From: Actinomycetota bacterium
GTDB taxonomy: Bacteria > Actinomycetota > Actinomycetes > Mycobacteriales > JACQDL01
Assembly (NCBI GenBank): GCA_016201065.1
Contig: JACQDL010000031.1
Location: 62,001 to 126,000 of the forward strand
Length of the DNA stretch: 64,000 nt
Direction of reading: 5' to 3'
Of this stretch, positions 9,210 through 18,948 are shown one piece after another. The notes under the pieces are model-generated. The model saw nothing but the letters and a program-made list of their open reading frames with translations, was not told where the DNA came from and ran no database searches. How positions within the stretch are numbered: the first letter of the stretch is position 1; the number at the start of each line of letters is the position of its first letter. A program made the translations under genes and the position numbers.

Positions 9210-10501
9210 GCGAGTCCCCGGTGGTCGAAGCCCGCGATATCACCGGCGGTGGTCCGCGGTTGGGTCTGCGGGTCAACGCCGCCCAGTTCTCCCTCCTCGT
9301 GGCCGTCAACGCGCTGGTCGGGGGGATGCTGGGGCAGGAGCGGACGGTGCTGCCCCTGCTGGCCGACCGGGTCTTCCACGTCCCGGCCTACACCTCCGCG
9401 CTGGTGTTCATCGCCGCGTTCGGGGCGGTGAAGGCGGCGACGAACTACTTCGCCGGGACGCTGTCCGACCGCTACGGCCGCAAACCGGTCCTGGTCGCCG
9501 GCTGGCTGGTCGGGCTGCCGGTGCCGCTCTTGCTGATCTGGGCCCCGTCGTGGTGGTGGGTGATCGCGGCGAACGTTCTGCTCGGGATCAACCAGGGCCT
9601 GACCTGGTCCACCACCGTGATCATGAAGATCGACCTCGTCGGGCCGGCCCGCCGTGGCCTGGCGATGGGGTTGAACGAGGCCGCCGGCTACGGCGCGGTC
9701 GCCGTCACCGCTCTGGCCACCGGCTACCTCGCCGCCCGCTACGGGCTGCGCCCCCAGCCGTTCTACCTCGGCATCGCCTACGCCGCGCTCGGCCTGGGAG
9801 TATCCACCCTGTTCGTGCGCGAAACCCGGCACCACGCCCGCACCGAAGCCCGCAGCCACCCCGCCCAGCAGAGCGACCGGGACGATCAGGCGAGGCTGTC
9901 GGACCGGGCGATCTTCACCCGGACCTCGTTCACCGACCCGGCCCTGTCCTCGGCCAGCCAAGCCGGGATGGTCAACAACCTCAACGACGGGCTCGCCTGG
10001 GGCCTCTTCCCGCTGATGTTCGCCGCCGCCGGCCTGTCGGTGGCCCGGATCGGGGTCCTGGCCGCGCTCTACCCCGCGGTCTGGGGCGCCGGGCAGCTGG
10101 TCACCGGCGCCCTGTCCGACCGGGTCGGGCGCAAGCCGCTGATCGTGTCCGGGATGTGGCTGCAGGCCCTCGCCCTGGCAGGGTTCGCGTTGTCGGGGTC
10201 GTTCACGGCCTGGGCCGCCGCCGCCGTCGCCCTGGGTGCCGGGACCGCGATGGTCTACCCGACCCTGCTCGCCGCTATCGGGGACGTCGCCCACCCCACC
10301 TGGCGGGCTCGTTCGGTCGGGGTCTACCGGCTCTGGCGCGACGGCGGGTTCGCCGTCGGCGCCCTGGCGGCCGGGACGATCGCCGACTCATGGGGGATTC
10401 GGCCCGCGATCTGGACCGTCGCCGCCCTCACGGCCGCCTCCGGCGCCCTGGCCGCCGTCAGAATGTACGAAACCCACGACCGGGGCACCCATGCCGGCTG
10501 A
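9206..10501 (+). CDS. MFS transporter
   Basis: A 431-residue, 12-helix major facilitator. The family signatures are SDRYGRKP after helix 2 and the repeat SDRVGRKP in the second half. It starts at GTG 9206 inside the stop of the preceding MBL-rhodanese gene (GTGA overlap), so it should be made together with it. Export of a sulfur compound or other reactive substrate is a reasonable inference from context, but the substrate is not determinable. Confidence 0.9.
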   Translation: MSESPVVEARDITGGGPRLGLRVNAAQFSLLVAVNALVGGMLGQERTVLPLLADRVFHVPAYTSALVFIAAFGAVKAATNYFAGTLSDRYGRKPVLVAGWLVGLPVPLLLIWAPSWWWVIAANVLLGINQGLTWSTTVIMKIDLVGPARRGLAMGLNEAAGYGAVAVTALATGYLAARYGLRPQPFYLGIAYAALGLGVSTLFVRETRHHARTEARSHPAQQSDRDDQARLSDRAIFTRTSFTDPALSSASQAGMVNNLNDGLAWGLFPLMFAAAGLSVARIGVLAALYPAVWGAGQLVTGALSDRVGRKPLIVSGMWLQALALAGFALSGSFTAWAAAAVALGAGTAMVYPTLLAAIGDVAHPTWRARSVGVYRLWRDGGFAVGALAAGTIADSWGIRPAIWTVAALTAASGALAAVRMYETHDRGTHAG

Positions 10502-10543
10502 GAGCTACCCGCTGCTGGCGGGCACGGTCACGCAGTCGGTCGG

Positions 10544-12133
10544 TCAGTATCGGAAGTTGCCGACCAGTGTGGTGAGGGAGGTGACGGCCTGGGACATGTC
10601 GTGAGCGGCGTGCTGGCTGGTCAGTGCGGAGGCTGAGGTTGTCGCGGTGACGTCCGCGACTGCCCCGAACGCTTCGGACACCTTGAAGCTGGCCTGCGCG
10701 GCGCCGCCGACGGCTGTGCTGATCTCCCCGGTGGTGGCTGCCTGTTCCTCCACCGCTGCGGCGATGGTGGAGCTGAACTCGTCGATCTGCGCGATGATCT
10801 CGCGGATCCGCCCCACTCCGTCCGCGGCGGCGGCACTACTGCCTTGCAGCGCGGCAATGCGGCGGGCGATGTCCTCCGCGGCGGTGGTTGTTTCCCGGGC
10901 CAGGTCCTTGACCTCGCTGGCCACCACCGCGAAGCCACGGCCGGCGTCACCGGCCCGGGACGCCTCGATGGTGGCGTTGAGGGCCAGCAGGTTCGTTTGG
11001 GAGGCGATCCGGGTGATCAGGTCGGCCACCACACTGATCTCACCGCTGGCCACACCCAACTCGGTGATCTTGGTGGTGGTTGCCTGCGCGAGGCGCAGCG
11101 ATTCCTGGGAGACTTCGGCGGCTTGACGCGCACTGTTCGCGATCTCGGCGATCGCTGCGGACATCATGTCGGTTCCGCTGCGCACCGCAGCGATGGATTC
11201 GGTGACCTGGTCGGCTGTTGCTGACCCGCTCGCTGCTCGGTCCGAGGCGTCCGAGGCGCCGGTGGTGAGATCGTCGCCGACGCGGGACAGATCGGCGGCG
11301 GAGCCGCTGAGGACCTGCGCGACCTCCGCGCACCGCCCCACCAGCACCTGGATGTTGCCAACGAAGCGGTCGAAACTCGAGGCGAGCTCCCCGAGCTCGT
11401 CGTTGCGGGTGGAGTCGATCCGCTGGGTGAGGTCCGCCTCCCCGCTGGCGATGGCGCGCATCCGGGTACGCAGCTGAGCCAGTGGGCTAAGTACAGAACG
11501 GTAGAACCAGCCGACCAGCAACCCGGCCATCGTCGCGACCACCACCATGGTCACCACCGCGGCGAGCATCACGGTCGCCTGCGCGGACCGCAGCCGGGCC
11601 AGGCTCGCCGCAGCCGCGCCGTCGGCCTGGGTGCCTAGCTCGTCCAGTGCCGGCATCATGTCGTTGGAGGGTTGCAGGTTACCAACCGTCTCCTCATACG
11701 CGGCGCGGGTCACCTGCCCGGCGAGCACGGCGTCGTGCCCCTGCACGAAGAAGGCGTCGTAGCCGGTCTTGTCGCGTTGGATCCGGTCGATCAGGTCACG
11801 TGTCTTCTGGTCGGCGGCCAGGCCCGCAGCGGTGCGGAGATCCGCCTGGAACTTCGCCGACGCCTGGACCGCCTGGTCGTAGGTGTCCTGCCAGAGCTGC
11901 CGCTGCTTCGGCGCGGTCGCCGCGACCAGGACGTACATGTTGTTCTGGTCGTCGTAGTTGTAGAAGCCGCTCTTGAGGTTCGCCACGACCCGCTGCAACG
12001 CCTGGTCCCGCTGGGTGAACGTGTTCAGGACACTGACCGAGTTCCGCGCGGTCAGCACCGTGAACGTGCCGCAGGTGAGGACCGCGCCCGCCAGGGCGGC
12101 ACCAGAACCTGCGATCATCGTTGCGAGCTTCAC
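10544..12133 (-). CDS. Methyl-accepting chemotaxis protein
   Basis: About 529 residues: an N-terminal membrane helix, an extracytoplasmic helical sensor region (roughly 35-190), a second membrane helix, HAMP, then a long coiled-coil signalling domain. The conserved hairpin tip reads [20 protein letters not shown], followed by [13 protein letters not shown], where CheA/CheW bind. GTG 12133 is preferred because GGAG lies 6 nt upstream; GTG 12151 is possible. No other chemotaxis gene is in the window. The gene converges with the MFS gene. Confidence 0.9.
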   Translation of the reverse strand: MKLATMIAGSGAALAGAVLTCGTFTVLTARNSVSVLNTFTQRDQALQRVVANLKSGFYNYDDQNNMYVLVAATAPKQRQLWQDTYDQAVQASAKFQADLRTAAGLAADQKTRDLIDRIQRDKTGYDAFFVQGHDAVLAGQVTRAAYEETVGNLQPSNDMMPALDELGTQADGAAAASLARLRSAQATVMLAAVVTMVVVATMAGLLVGWFYRSVLSPLAQLRTRMRAIASGEADLTQRIDSTRNDELGELASSFDRFVGNIQVLVGRCAEVAQVLSGSAADLSRVGDDLTTGASDASDRAASGSATADQVTESIAAVRSGTDMMSAAIAEIANSARQAAEVSQESLRLAQATTTKITELGVASGEISVVADLITRIASQTNLLALNATIEASRAGDAGRGFAVVASEVKDLARETTTAAEDIARRIAALQGSSAAAADGVGRIREIIAQIDEFSSTIAAAVEEQAATTGEISTAVGGAAQASFKVSEAFGAVADVTATTSASALTSQHAAHDMSQAVTSLTTLVGNFRY

Positions 12134-12388
12134 CGCGGTCTCCGATCTCACAGTCGGGTTCAGACAGCGGGGTCATCGGCGGGCCGGCGGCGATCCTGAG
12201 CGAACTCCCACCCAAGCCGGCCCTGCCCCGGGGCCAGCCGCTGACGTTGATCATGGTTCGGGCCAAGGTGTTTTCCGCTCGGCCACCACCTCCAGCGGGG
12301 TGGTCGTGCCAGGCTGGCGTGTCGGTCAATATTGGATGCGGGTCGACGTCGTCGCGGTCCGGAGTCGATCGATGGTCACACGACGAGA

Positions 12389-12422
12389 AAGGCTGTTTCT
12401 CGATCTTCCGAGAAACAGCCTT
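12389..12422. terminator. Perfect 14-bp hairpin downstream of tRNA-Arg
   Basis: Arms AAGGCTGTTTCTCG and CGAGAAACAGCCTT enclose a 6-nt loop. It lies directly after the 3' end of the reverse-strand tRNA-Arg gene, where an intrinsic terminator is expected. Confidence 0.75.
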
Positions 12423-12439
12423 CACCTGCGGTTTTGTTG

Positions 12440-12512
12440 CGCGCTCGGCAGGATTCGAACCTGCAACCTCTTGATCCGTAGTCAAGTGCTCTATCCGTTG
12501 AGCTACGAGCGC
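12440..12512 (-). tRNA. tRNA-Arg(ACG)
   Basis: A 73-nt cloverleaf. The acceptor stem is GCGCTCG/CGAGCGC, the anticodon loop is CTACGGA (anticodon ACG, expected to be deaminated to ICG), and the T loop is GTTCGAATC. CCA is not encoded. Confidence 0.95.
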
Positions 12513-12547
12513 TCGATGCGATCGACAGCATACGCGATCCCACCTTG

Positions 12548-12638
12548 CGGAGGCTCCGGGATTTGAACCCGGGAGGGGGTTTGAGCCCCCAACCGCATTA
12601 GCAGTGCGGCGCCATAGACCGGACTAGGCGAAGCCTCC
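12548..12638 (-). tRNA. tRNA-Ser(GCT)
   Basis: A 91-nt class II tRNA with acceptor GGAGGCT/AGCCTCC, anticodon loop CTGCTAA (anticodon GCT), an extended variable arm and T loop GTTCAAATC. It lies upstream of tRNA-Arg on the same strand, separated by 35 bp, and is probably cotranscribed with it. Confidence 0.95.
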
Positions 12639-12782
12639 CGGAGCCTCACCCGAGGCACCGGGAGCAAGGCTACAAGGCGATCGGCCTCCCGAGCAAAGCG
12701 GACCGCCCCGACACGCGGCCGGCGCCGCCCGCACCTGCGGAGCGCCAACGGCACCGGGCGGCCAGGATACCAAGCTTCCGCG

Positions 12783-14513
12783 CTAGGGGCGGCGCAGCAG
12801 TCGTTGCAGTGGCCGCGGGCGGACCAGGAACGCCTCGGCCTCCATCGCCGCCAGGGCGATGCGAGGCAGGTCACGGGTGGTCGGGTACGAGATGAACCGC
12901 GGCTCCCAGCACGGCCGGAACTTCACGTTGAAGCGGTACAACGACTCGATCTGGAACCACCGGGACGCGAACAGCAGCAACCGCCGCCATCCGCGCAGGA
13001 CCGGCCCAGCGCCGATCCGCTCGCCCCGCTCCAGCGCGGAGCGGAAGACCGCGAAGTTCAGCGACAGGCGCTTGACGCCCAGCCGTGGTGCCGCCTCGAT
13101 CAACTTGACGATCATGAACTCGTTGAGCCCGTTGTCCGAGGTCCGCTCCCGCCGCATCAGGTCCAGCGACAGACCGTCGGTGCCCCATGGCACGAAGTTC
13201 AGGATGCCGTGCAAGACGCCGTCGGCGTGGGCCATGACCATGACACAGTCGCCGTCGGCCGCGTCTCCGATCCGGGACAGCGCCATGGAGAAGCCGCGCT
13301 CCACGTCGGCGCTCCGCCACGCCGCCGCAACCGCGAGCACGTGGTCGAACTCCTCCACCGGGATGTCGCGGGCGCGACTCACGGTCACGACGTAGCCGGC
13401 GCGCTCGACCCGCGCCACCGCCTGCCGCACGCCCCGCATCGGTCGCCCGCTCAGGTTGAAGGTCGAGACATCGATGATCGCCTCATCGCCGAGCTCCAGG
13501 GCGTCGAGGCCCGCCTCCCGTCGCCAGATCGTCGCGCCCCTCTCGCTGCACCCGATGACCGCGGGCACCCACGCATGCTGCCTGGTCAGATCCATGAACG
13601 CGTCGATCGCGCCCGGCCATGCCTCGTTGTCGCCGATCGGGTCACCGCTGGCCAATGCCACCCCGGACACCACCCGGTAGGTGATCGCCGACTTGCCGGT
13701 CGGGGACCAGACCACGTCCTTGTCCCGGCGGAGTGCGAAGTAGCCGAGGGAGTCCTGCTCACCATGCCGGTCCAGCAGCGTCCGCAACCCCTGCTCGTCC
13801 TGCTCGGTGAGGTGTGCCGCCGGCTGAGACGGTCGCAAGATCAGGTACGCCGTCACCAGCAAGGTCAGGAACCCCAGGCCCAGCAGGGTTGCGGTGAAAA
13901 GATCCTGAAACCGGTCGCTGTGGAACCGCACCGGACCACTGACCCCGACCAGGCCAAACACGACCTGCCGAAACTGCGCACCGAGCGACGGATGGTCGGA
14001 CACCCGATGCGGATTCAGCAGCAGCATCGCCATGCCGAGCACGACGTCGAGCACGAGCAGCTCCACCAGCACCCGCACGGTGTACCAGCGCGTCACCGGA
14101 TCACCCAACGCGTAGAACTCCCGACGGGACGTCACCAGCATCGTCAGGATCGCCAGTGAGATGATCACCTCACCCAGGTCGAGCCCCTTGACCAGGTGCG
14201 AGGCCGCGAGTGCGGCGGTAACGGTCACCGCGATCCGCCATGCCCTCCGCTTCCGCCGCCGCAGTCCGCGCGCGACCTGCAGCAACACGACGCCCAGGAC
14301 GAGGGAGACCGCCGTGGCGATGGCAGTCGCCGGCGCCGGGATGATGCGGGTGACCTCGTGAATCCGGTAGCGCTGCTGCGGCATCAGCGCGCTGGTGATG
14401 GTGAGCACCGCGAAGAGCCATGTCACAAAAGCGACGATTCCCGCAGTACGCCGCCTCGAACTGACCCAACGGGTCGCCGGAGACGGCACTGACGGTACGC
14501 CGACCTTGTCCAT
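12783..14513 (-). CDS. MprF-like membrane protein with DUF2156 aminoacyl-phosphatidylglycerol synthase domain
   Basis: A 576-residue protein. About six N-terminal membrane helices are followed, from about residue 265, by the tandem GNAT-like DUF2156 domain (seen in GYFALRRDKDVVWSPTG, ASGDPIGDNEAW, NLSGRPMRGVRQA and RTSDNGLNEFMIVKLIEAA). Family members move an aminoacyl group, usually lysyl, from tRNA to phosphatidylglycerol and so lower membrane charge. The lysyl-tRNA synthetase domain fused in mycobacterial LysX is absent here. GAGGTG precedes ATG 14513. Confidence 0.82.
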   Translation of the reverse strand: MDKVGVPSVPSPATRWVSSRRRTAGIVAFVTWLFAVLTITSALMPQQRYRIHEVTRIIPAPATAIATAVSLVLGVVLLQVARGLRRRKRRAWRIAVTVTAALAASHLVKGLDLGEVIISLAILTMLVTSRREFYALGDPVTRWYTVRVLVELLVLDVVLGMAMLLLNPHRVSDHPSLGAQFRQVVFGLVGVSGPVRFHSDRFQDLFTATLLGLGFLTLLVTAYLILRPSQPAAHLTEQDEQGLRTLLDRHGEQDSLGYFALRRDKDVVWSPTGKSAITYRVVSGVALASGDPIGDNEAWPGAIDAFMDLTRQHAWVPAVIGCSERGATIWRREAGLDALELGDEAIIDVSTFNLSGRPMRGVRQAVARVERAGYVVTVSRARDIPVEEFDHVLAVAAAWRSADVERGFSMALSRIGDAADGDCVMVMAHADGVLHGILNFVPWGTDGLSLDLMRRERTSDNGLNEFMIVKLIEAAPRLGVKRLSLNFAVFRSALERGERIGAGPVLRGWRRLLLFASRWFQIESLYRFNVKFRPCWEPRFISYPTTRDLPRIALAAMEAEAFLVRPRPLQRLLRRP

Positions 14514-14631
14514 CGTCACCTCGGTGCGGCGTCGGACGGGGACGGTCACAGGCACAGTATTGACCTCACTCGAACCTGACAAAAGCAGGCCCATTGTTCG
14601 GACGCGGCCAAGAATCCGGCAGGATACACGA

Positions 14632-15459
14632 TCATATCGGACACACTGCCACGAACAGACCGTCGCCCGGCGCCGGTTGCCCCGGCTGCGCTTGGCGGCA
14701 GCCATCCGCGATGTACCGTCCGGCGCGCCACACCCATTGGATCCAGTAGTCGGTGCCCGTGGCGAAATCCGGCTGGTAGTCGCTGACCATCCCGAGGATC
14801 TCGTCCACGCCGTCACCATCGAGATCCACCGCGCGGATCTGAGGGGTATCAGCGGTGAACACGCCGTTTCGGGACAAATCAGTCATTTTTCCATCAACGG
14901 CCACCGATACCACATTCATCACCCCACGATGGGCGCCGAGGCCGGCCGCGACAAAACAATGCGCGAGCCGATCGCAGACCGGCTCGGCCAGGACGGCGTC
15001 GACGAAGTAGTCCCCGTGCCGAAGCCTCATCGAACCGAGTGGGGTGGCCCGGCCATCCACCGTGAGCAGGTAGGCCACCTGCCTGGCGACCGCGCTGTCC
15101 GGCCCGCGAACGAGGGCCAGGTGAAGGCCCGGGCGCACGTTTCCGGCGACGCTGACCACCCGGCAACCCGATGATCCGCATCCGGGAATGGCGCGCACCG
15201 GGATCCGGGCCACCGGCGGCGGCACCGACAGTGCCGGGATGGACGCTCCCGGCCGCGTCCCGGGGCTGCCCGTCGGTCTCGCCGGGCTCGCGGACGGCGA
15301 ACCGACCGCCGCAGACGTCGTCGGGTGGCTGCCCGTGTGGCCGGTGACCACCACAACCACAACCACTCCAAGCACTACGGCGCCGGCAAGGAACGCTGTC
15401 CGCACGCGACGCACGCGCGGCAGGTTACCGACTGCTGCGCGTGCCCGCGAACCGATCAC
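14632..15459 (-). CDS. Membrane-anchored secreted protein of unknown function
   Basis: A 275-residue protein. A single hydrophobic helix (about 21-39, TAFLAGAVVLGVVVVVVVTG) is followed by a Ser/Pro-rich spacer and an extracytoplasmic domain containing four or more cysteines. Near the C-terminus AVDLDGDGVDEILG resembles the calcium-binding loop of FG-GAP-type repeats. I cannot assign a function. It lies upstream of the MprF-like gene on the same strand. Confidence 0.75.
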   Translation of the reverse strand: MIGSRARAAVGNLPRVRRVRTAFLAGAVVLGVVVVVVVTGHTGSHPTTSAAVGSPSASPARPTGSPGTRPGASIPALSVPPPVARIPVRAIPGCGSSGCRVVSVAGNVRPGLHLALVRGPDSAVARQVAYLLTVDGRATPLGSMRLRHGDYFVDAVLAEPVCDRLAHCFVAAGLGAHRGVMNVVSVAVDGKMTDLSRNGVFTADTPQIRAVDLDGDGVDEILGMVSDYQPDFATGTDYWIQWVWRAGRYIADGCRQAQPGQPAPGDGLFVAVCPI

Positions 15460-15525
15460 CCGACCGGGCCACCATTGCCGCCGTCCCGCCGGCCACGCGT
15501 CCGGCGATCGGTCCGGTCACGGCGG

Positions 15526-17352
15526 TCAGTCACGATCCAGTCGCCGCCTGAGCGTATCCAGCTCGTCGCGGAGCTGACTCGGCAGCCGCTCGCCGATGGT
15601 GGCGAACCAGTCCTCGATCAGCGGCACCTCGGCCAGCCACTCCGCCCGGTCGACGGCGAGCACTGCGGCGAGGTCCTCGGCCGGTACCTCCAGGCCCGCG
15701 ACGTCGAGCTCGCCATCGGCCGGGACGAGCCCGATCGCGGTGTCACGCGCGTGCGCGGTGCCTTCGATCCGTTCGACGACCCACCTCAGCACCCTGCTGT
15801 TCTCCCCGAAGCCCGGCCACAGGAAGTGACCGTCGGCGCCCTTGCGGAACCAGTTGACGTAGAAGATCCGGGGCAGCTTGGCCTCGTCGGCCTGCTTGCC
15901 GAGCTCGATCCAGTGACGGAAGTAGTCGCCCGCGTGGTAGCCCATGAAGGGCAGCATCGCCATCGGGTCACGGCGCACCACGCCCACCGCGCCGACCGCC
16001 GCGGCGGTGGTCTCCGACGACAACGTCGCCCCGAGGAACACACCGTGCCGCCAGTCCCTCGCCTCGGTCACCAGGGGCACCGTGTCCCGGCGCCGGCCAC
16101 CAAAGAGGATTGCCGAGATCGGGACACCCCGCGGGTCCTCCCACTCCGGCGCGATGATCGGGCACTGCCCGGCCGGAGTGCAGAACCGGGAGTTCGGGTG
16201 CGCCGACGGCACCCCCGCAGCTGGTGTCCAGCCGGCGTGCTTCCAGGAGGTCAGGTGCGCCGGCGGCTGCTTGGTCATCCCCTCCCACCACACGTCGCCG
16301 TCGTCGGTGAGCGCCACGTTGGTGAAGATCGAGTTGCCGGCCTCGATGGTACGCATGGCATTGCGGTTGGTGTGGTAGCCGGTGCCGGGCGCCACCCCGA
16401 AGAAGCCGTACTCCGGGTTGGTCGCGTAGAGCCGGCCGTCGGCACCGAACCGCATCCACGCGATGTCATCACCGATGATCTCGGCCCGCCAGCCCGGAAT
16501 CGTCGGTTCCAGCATGGCCAGGTTGGTCTTGCCGCACGCCGACGGGAACGCGGCCGCGATGTAGTGGACCTTCTCCTCCGGGCTGATCAGCTTCAGGATC
16601 AGCATGTGCTCGGCGAGCCAGCCCTCGTCCCGGGCGATGGCGCTGGCGATCCGCAGCGCGTAGCACTTCTTGCCGAGCAGGGCGTTGCCGCCGTAGCCGG
16701 AACCGAAGCTCCAGATCGCCCGCTCCTCGGGGAAGTGGCTGATGTACTTGGTGTCGTTGCACGGCCAGGGCACATCCTGCTGGCCAGGCTCCAGCGGCGC
16801 GCCGACCGAGTGCAGCCCGGCGACGAACTCGTCGACCTCGTCGATCCGCTCCTGGGCCCGACTGCCCATCCGGGTCATGATCCGCATCGACACCACGACG
16901 TACGGCGAGTCGGTGATCTCCACCCCGAGCTTCGGGTGCTCCGAGTCCAGCGGGCCCATGCAGAACGGAACGACGTACAGGGTGCGTCCCCGCATCGAAC
17001 CGCGGAACAGCTCGGTGAGCGTCGCCTTCATCTGGTCCGGCGCCATCCAGTTGTTGGTCGGCCCGGCGTCGATCTCCTCCGTGGAGCAGATGAAGGTGCG
17101 GTCCTCCACCCGGGCCACGTCGCTGGGGTCGGAGGCGCACCAGAACGAGTTCGGCTTCTTCGCCGCGTCCAGGCGAACGAACGTCCCGTTGTCGACAAGC
17201 AGCTGGGTCAGCCGGTCCCACTCGTCCGGCGAACCGTCGCACCACTCGACCCGGTCCGGCTGGGTCAGTTCGGCGATCTCCCGGACCCAGCTCAGCAGCC
17301 GCTCGTTCGCGGTCGGCGGGCTCTCCAGCCCGGGGACTGTCAACGTGGTCAT
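15526..17352 (-). CDS. pckG: Phosphoenolpyruvate carboxykinase (GTP)
   Basis: A 608-residue enzyme, the usual length. It converts oxaloacetate and GTP to PEP, CO2 and GDP and opens gluconeogenesis. Diagnostic segments are [40 protein letters not shown], the GTP P-loop [24 protein letters not shown] and [15 protein letters not shown] 17352 has GGGAGC upstream. It is monocistronic in appearance, with about 170 bp upstream. Confidence 0.97.
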   Translation of the reverse strand: MTTLTVPGLESPPTANERLLSWVREIAELTQPDRVEWCDGSPDEWDRLTQLLVDNGTFVRLDAAKKPNSFWCASDPSDVARVEDRTFICSTEEIDAGPTNNWMAPDQMKATLTELFRGSMRGRTLYVVPFCMGPLDSEHPKLGVEITDSPYVVVSMRIMTRMGSRAQERIDEVDEFVAGLHSVGAPLEPGQQDVPWPCNDTKYISHFPEERAIWSFGSGYGGNALLGKKCYALRIASAIARDEGWLAEHMLILKLISPEEKVHYIAAAFPSACGKTNLAMLEPTIPGWRAEIIGDDIAWMRFGADGRLYATNPEYGFFGVAPGTGYHTNRNAMRTIEAGNSIFTNVALTDDGDVWWEGMTKQPPAHLTSWKHAGWTPAAGVPSAHPNSRFCTPAGQCPIIAPEWEDPRGVPISAILFGGRRRDTVPLVTEARDWRHGVFLGATLSSETTAAAVGAVGVVRRDPMAMLPFMGYHAGDYFRHWIELGKQADEAKLPRIFYVNWFRKGADGHFLWPGFGENSRVLRWVVERIEGTAHARDTAIGLVPADGELDVAGLEVPAEDLAAVLAVDRAEWLAEVPLIEDWFATIGERLPSQLRDELDTLRRRLDRD

Positions 17353-17526
17353 CGGTACGCAGCTCCCTTGCGTCCTGATACCTCTGGTCTCGTGCTCCTC
17401 GGTGGCTGGACCTGGGTGCACGGCGAAACGGGATGTCCTCGAAGGGTAGCGGCGCGACGGACAGGTGCCAGCAAATGCACCTGCGAGTTCCCTCACAGGC
17501 CGGAGACACCGCGGCTGCGCGGTGGT

Positions 17527-18948
17527 TCACACCCCCTGGCTCACCGTGGACATGTTGAAATCGGGCACCCGGACCGCGGGCATCGCGGTGCGGTGGAAGT
17601 CGTCCCCCCACTCCCGGGGAAGGGTGATCTCGGTCCGGCTGACCTCGCTGATCCGACCGAGCAACCCAACCGGGCTCTCGTTGAACCGGAAGTTGTTCAC
17701 CGCTCCGACCACCTCGCCGCCCTCGACCAGGTACACCCCGTCACGGGTGAGTCCGGTCAGCAGCAAGGTCCGCGGGTCGACCACGCGGATGTACCACAGG
17801 CAGGTCAGCAACAGTCCTCGGCCGGTCCTGGACACGAGATCCGCCTCGGTAGCCGTGGCGCCCGGCGCGGTGAGGACGAGGTTGCCCACCGGAGCCACCG
17901 GAGCGGTCCCGGTTCGCTGCGCCCACGAACGGGTCCGGATCAGGTTGCTCAGCACTCCGTCGTCGATCCAGTTGACTGGCGAGACGGTGAGCCCGTTGTC
18001 GAACACCGACTGGGCCGAACCCGACGTGGTGGTGCTCAGGAACGGTGCGCAGGCCAGCCCTTCGGCAACCGGATCGCTGGCCAGCCGCAGCGGCAGCTCG
18101 GCCAGCCGGTCCCCGATCCGGGAACCGCCGCCACGCCGGGAGAACACCGTGCGCCCCTCGTCCGCGTCCCGGGCGTTCGCCATCCAGTACATGTAGATCA
18201 TCAGGTCGGCCACCGCCGTCGGCGGCAGGATGGTCTCGTACCGGCCGGCCGGCAGCTCGATCCGGTTCGCCGCCCACCCCAACCTCCGGGCCAGCCGCGC
18301 GTCCAGGCCGGCCACGTCCACATCGGCGAAGTCGCGGGTCGCCGCGCCGGTCCACACCGAACGGCCGAAATCCGGCGACTTGGCGTTCATCTCGACCCGG
18401 CCGGTCGGCTGGTCGTGCCGCAGGCGCAGCCCGGTGGAGGAGCCGAGGTATGTCGACTCCACCACGTGCTCGGCGAAACCGAACAGCAGCCGACCGTCGC
18501 CCCGCGCGGCACCGAAGGCCTCACCCAGCGCGGGCGCGAGCTCGGCGAAAACCCCGACCGAGGTCTCCGCCGGTGGCCCGTCCCACCCGGCGGAGCTGGC
18601 ACGATGGCCGGCCGGGGCGACCAGCGGCATGGCGTCCTCGGCGGGGCTGGCCTGCCGGGCGGCCCGTTCCGAGTTCTCGACCAGGGCGCGCAACGCGTCG
18701 GGTGTCACCGCGCTGCGCTCCAGCACCCCGACCGAGGTGCCGACCGCCCCCTTCACGAGGCTGAGGACCGCGACCCGCCGGGACCGCATCTCCCCGTTGG
18801 TGGTCAGGGTGTTGTTCGCCCAGCGGAGGTTCGTCTCGGTCCGGTCGGTGACGAGCACCACGCACCCGTCGGCGACGGACAGGGACAGCGCCCGCTCGAC
18901 GGTCTCCTGGGGGGAGAGGATGTAGGTGGAAACACCTGGGGTCGTCAC
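17527..18948 (-). CDS. tldE: TldE/PmbA-family partner of TldD protease
   Basis: A 473-residue protein of the TldD/PmbA fold, with late segments LTGLTRDGVYLVEGGEVVGA and NNFRFNESP. Known TldD/TldE pairs form a heterodimeric metalloprotease that processes modified peptides and degrades unfolded ones; the E subunit lacks the zinc motif. The GTG start overlaps the tldD stop by 4 bp, consistent with stoichiometric synthesis. Confidence 0.9.
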   Translation of the reverse strand: MTTPGVSTYILSPQETVERALSLSVADGCVVLVTDRTETNLRWANNTLTTNGEMRSRRVAVLSLVKGAVGTSVGVLERSAVTPDALRALVENSERAARQASPAEDAMPLVAPAGHRASSAGWDGPPAETSVGVFAELAPALGEAFGAARGDGRLLFGFAEHVVESTYLGSSTGLRLRHDQPTGRVEMNAKSPDFGRSVWTGAATRDFADVDVAGLDARLARRLGWAANRIELPAGRYETILPPTAVADLMIYMYWMANARDADEGRTVFSRRGGGSRIGDRLAELPLRLASDPVAEGLACAPFLSTTTSGSAQSVFDNGLTVSPVNWIDDGVLSNLIRTRSWAQRTGTAPVAPVGNLVLTAPGATATEADLVSRTGRGLLLTCLWYIRVVDPRTLLLTGLTRDGVYLVEGGEVVGAVNNFRFNESPVGLLGRISEVSRTEITLPREWGDDFHRTAMPAVRVPDFNMSTVSQGV

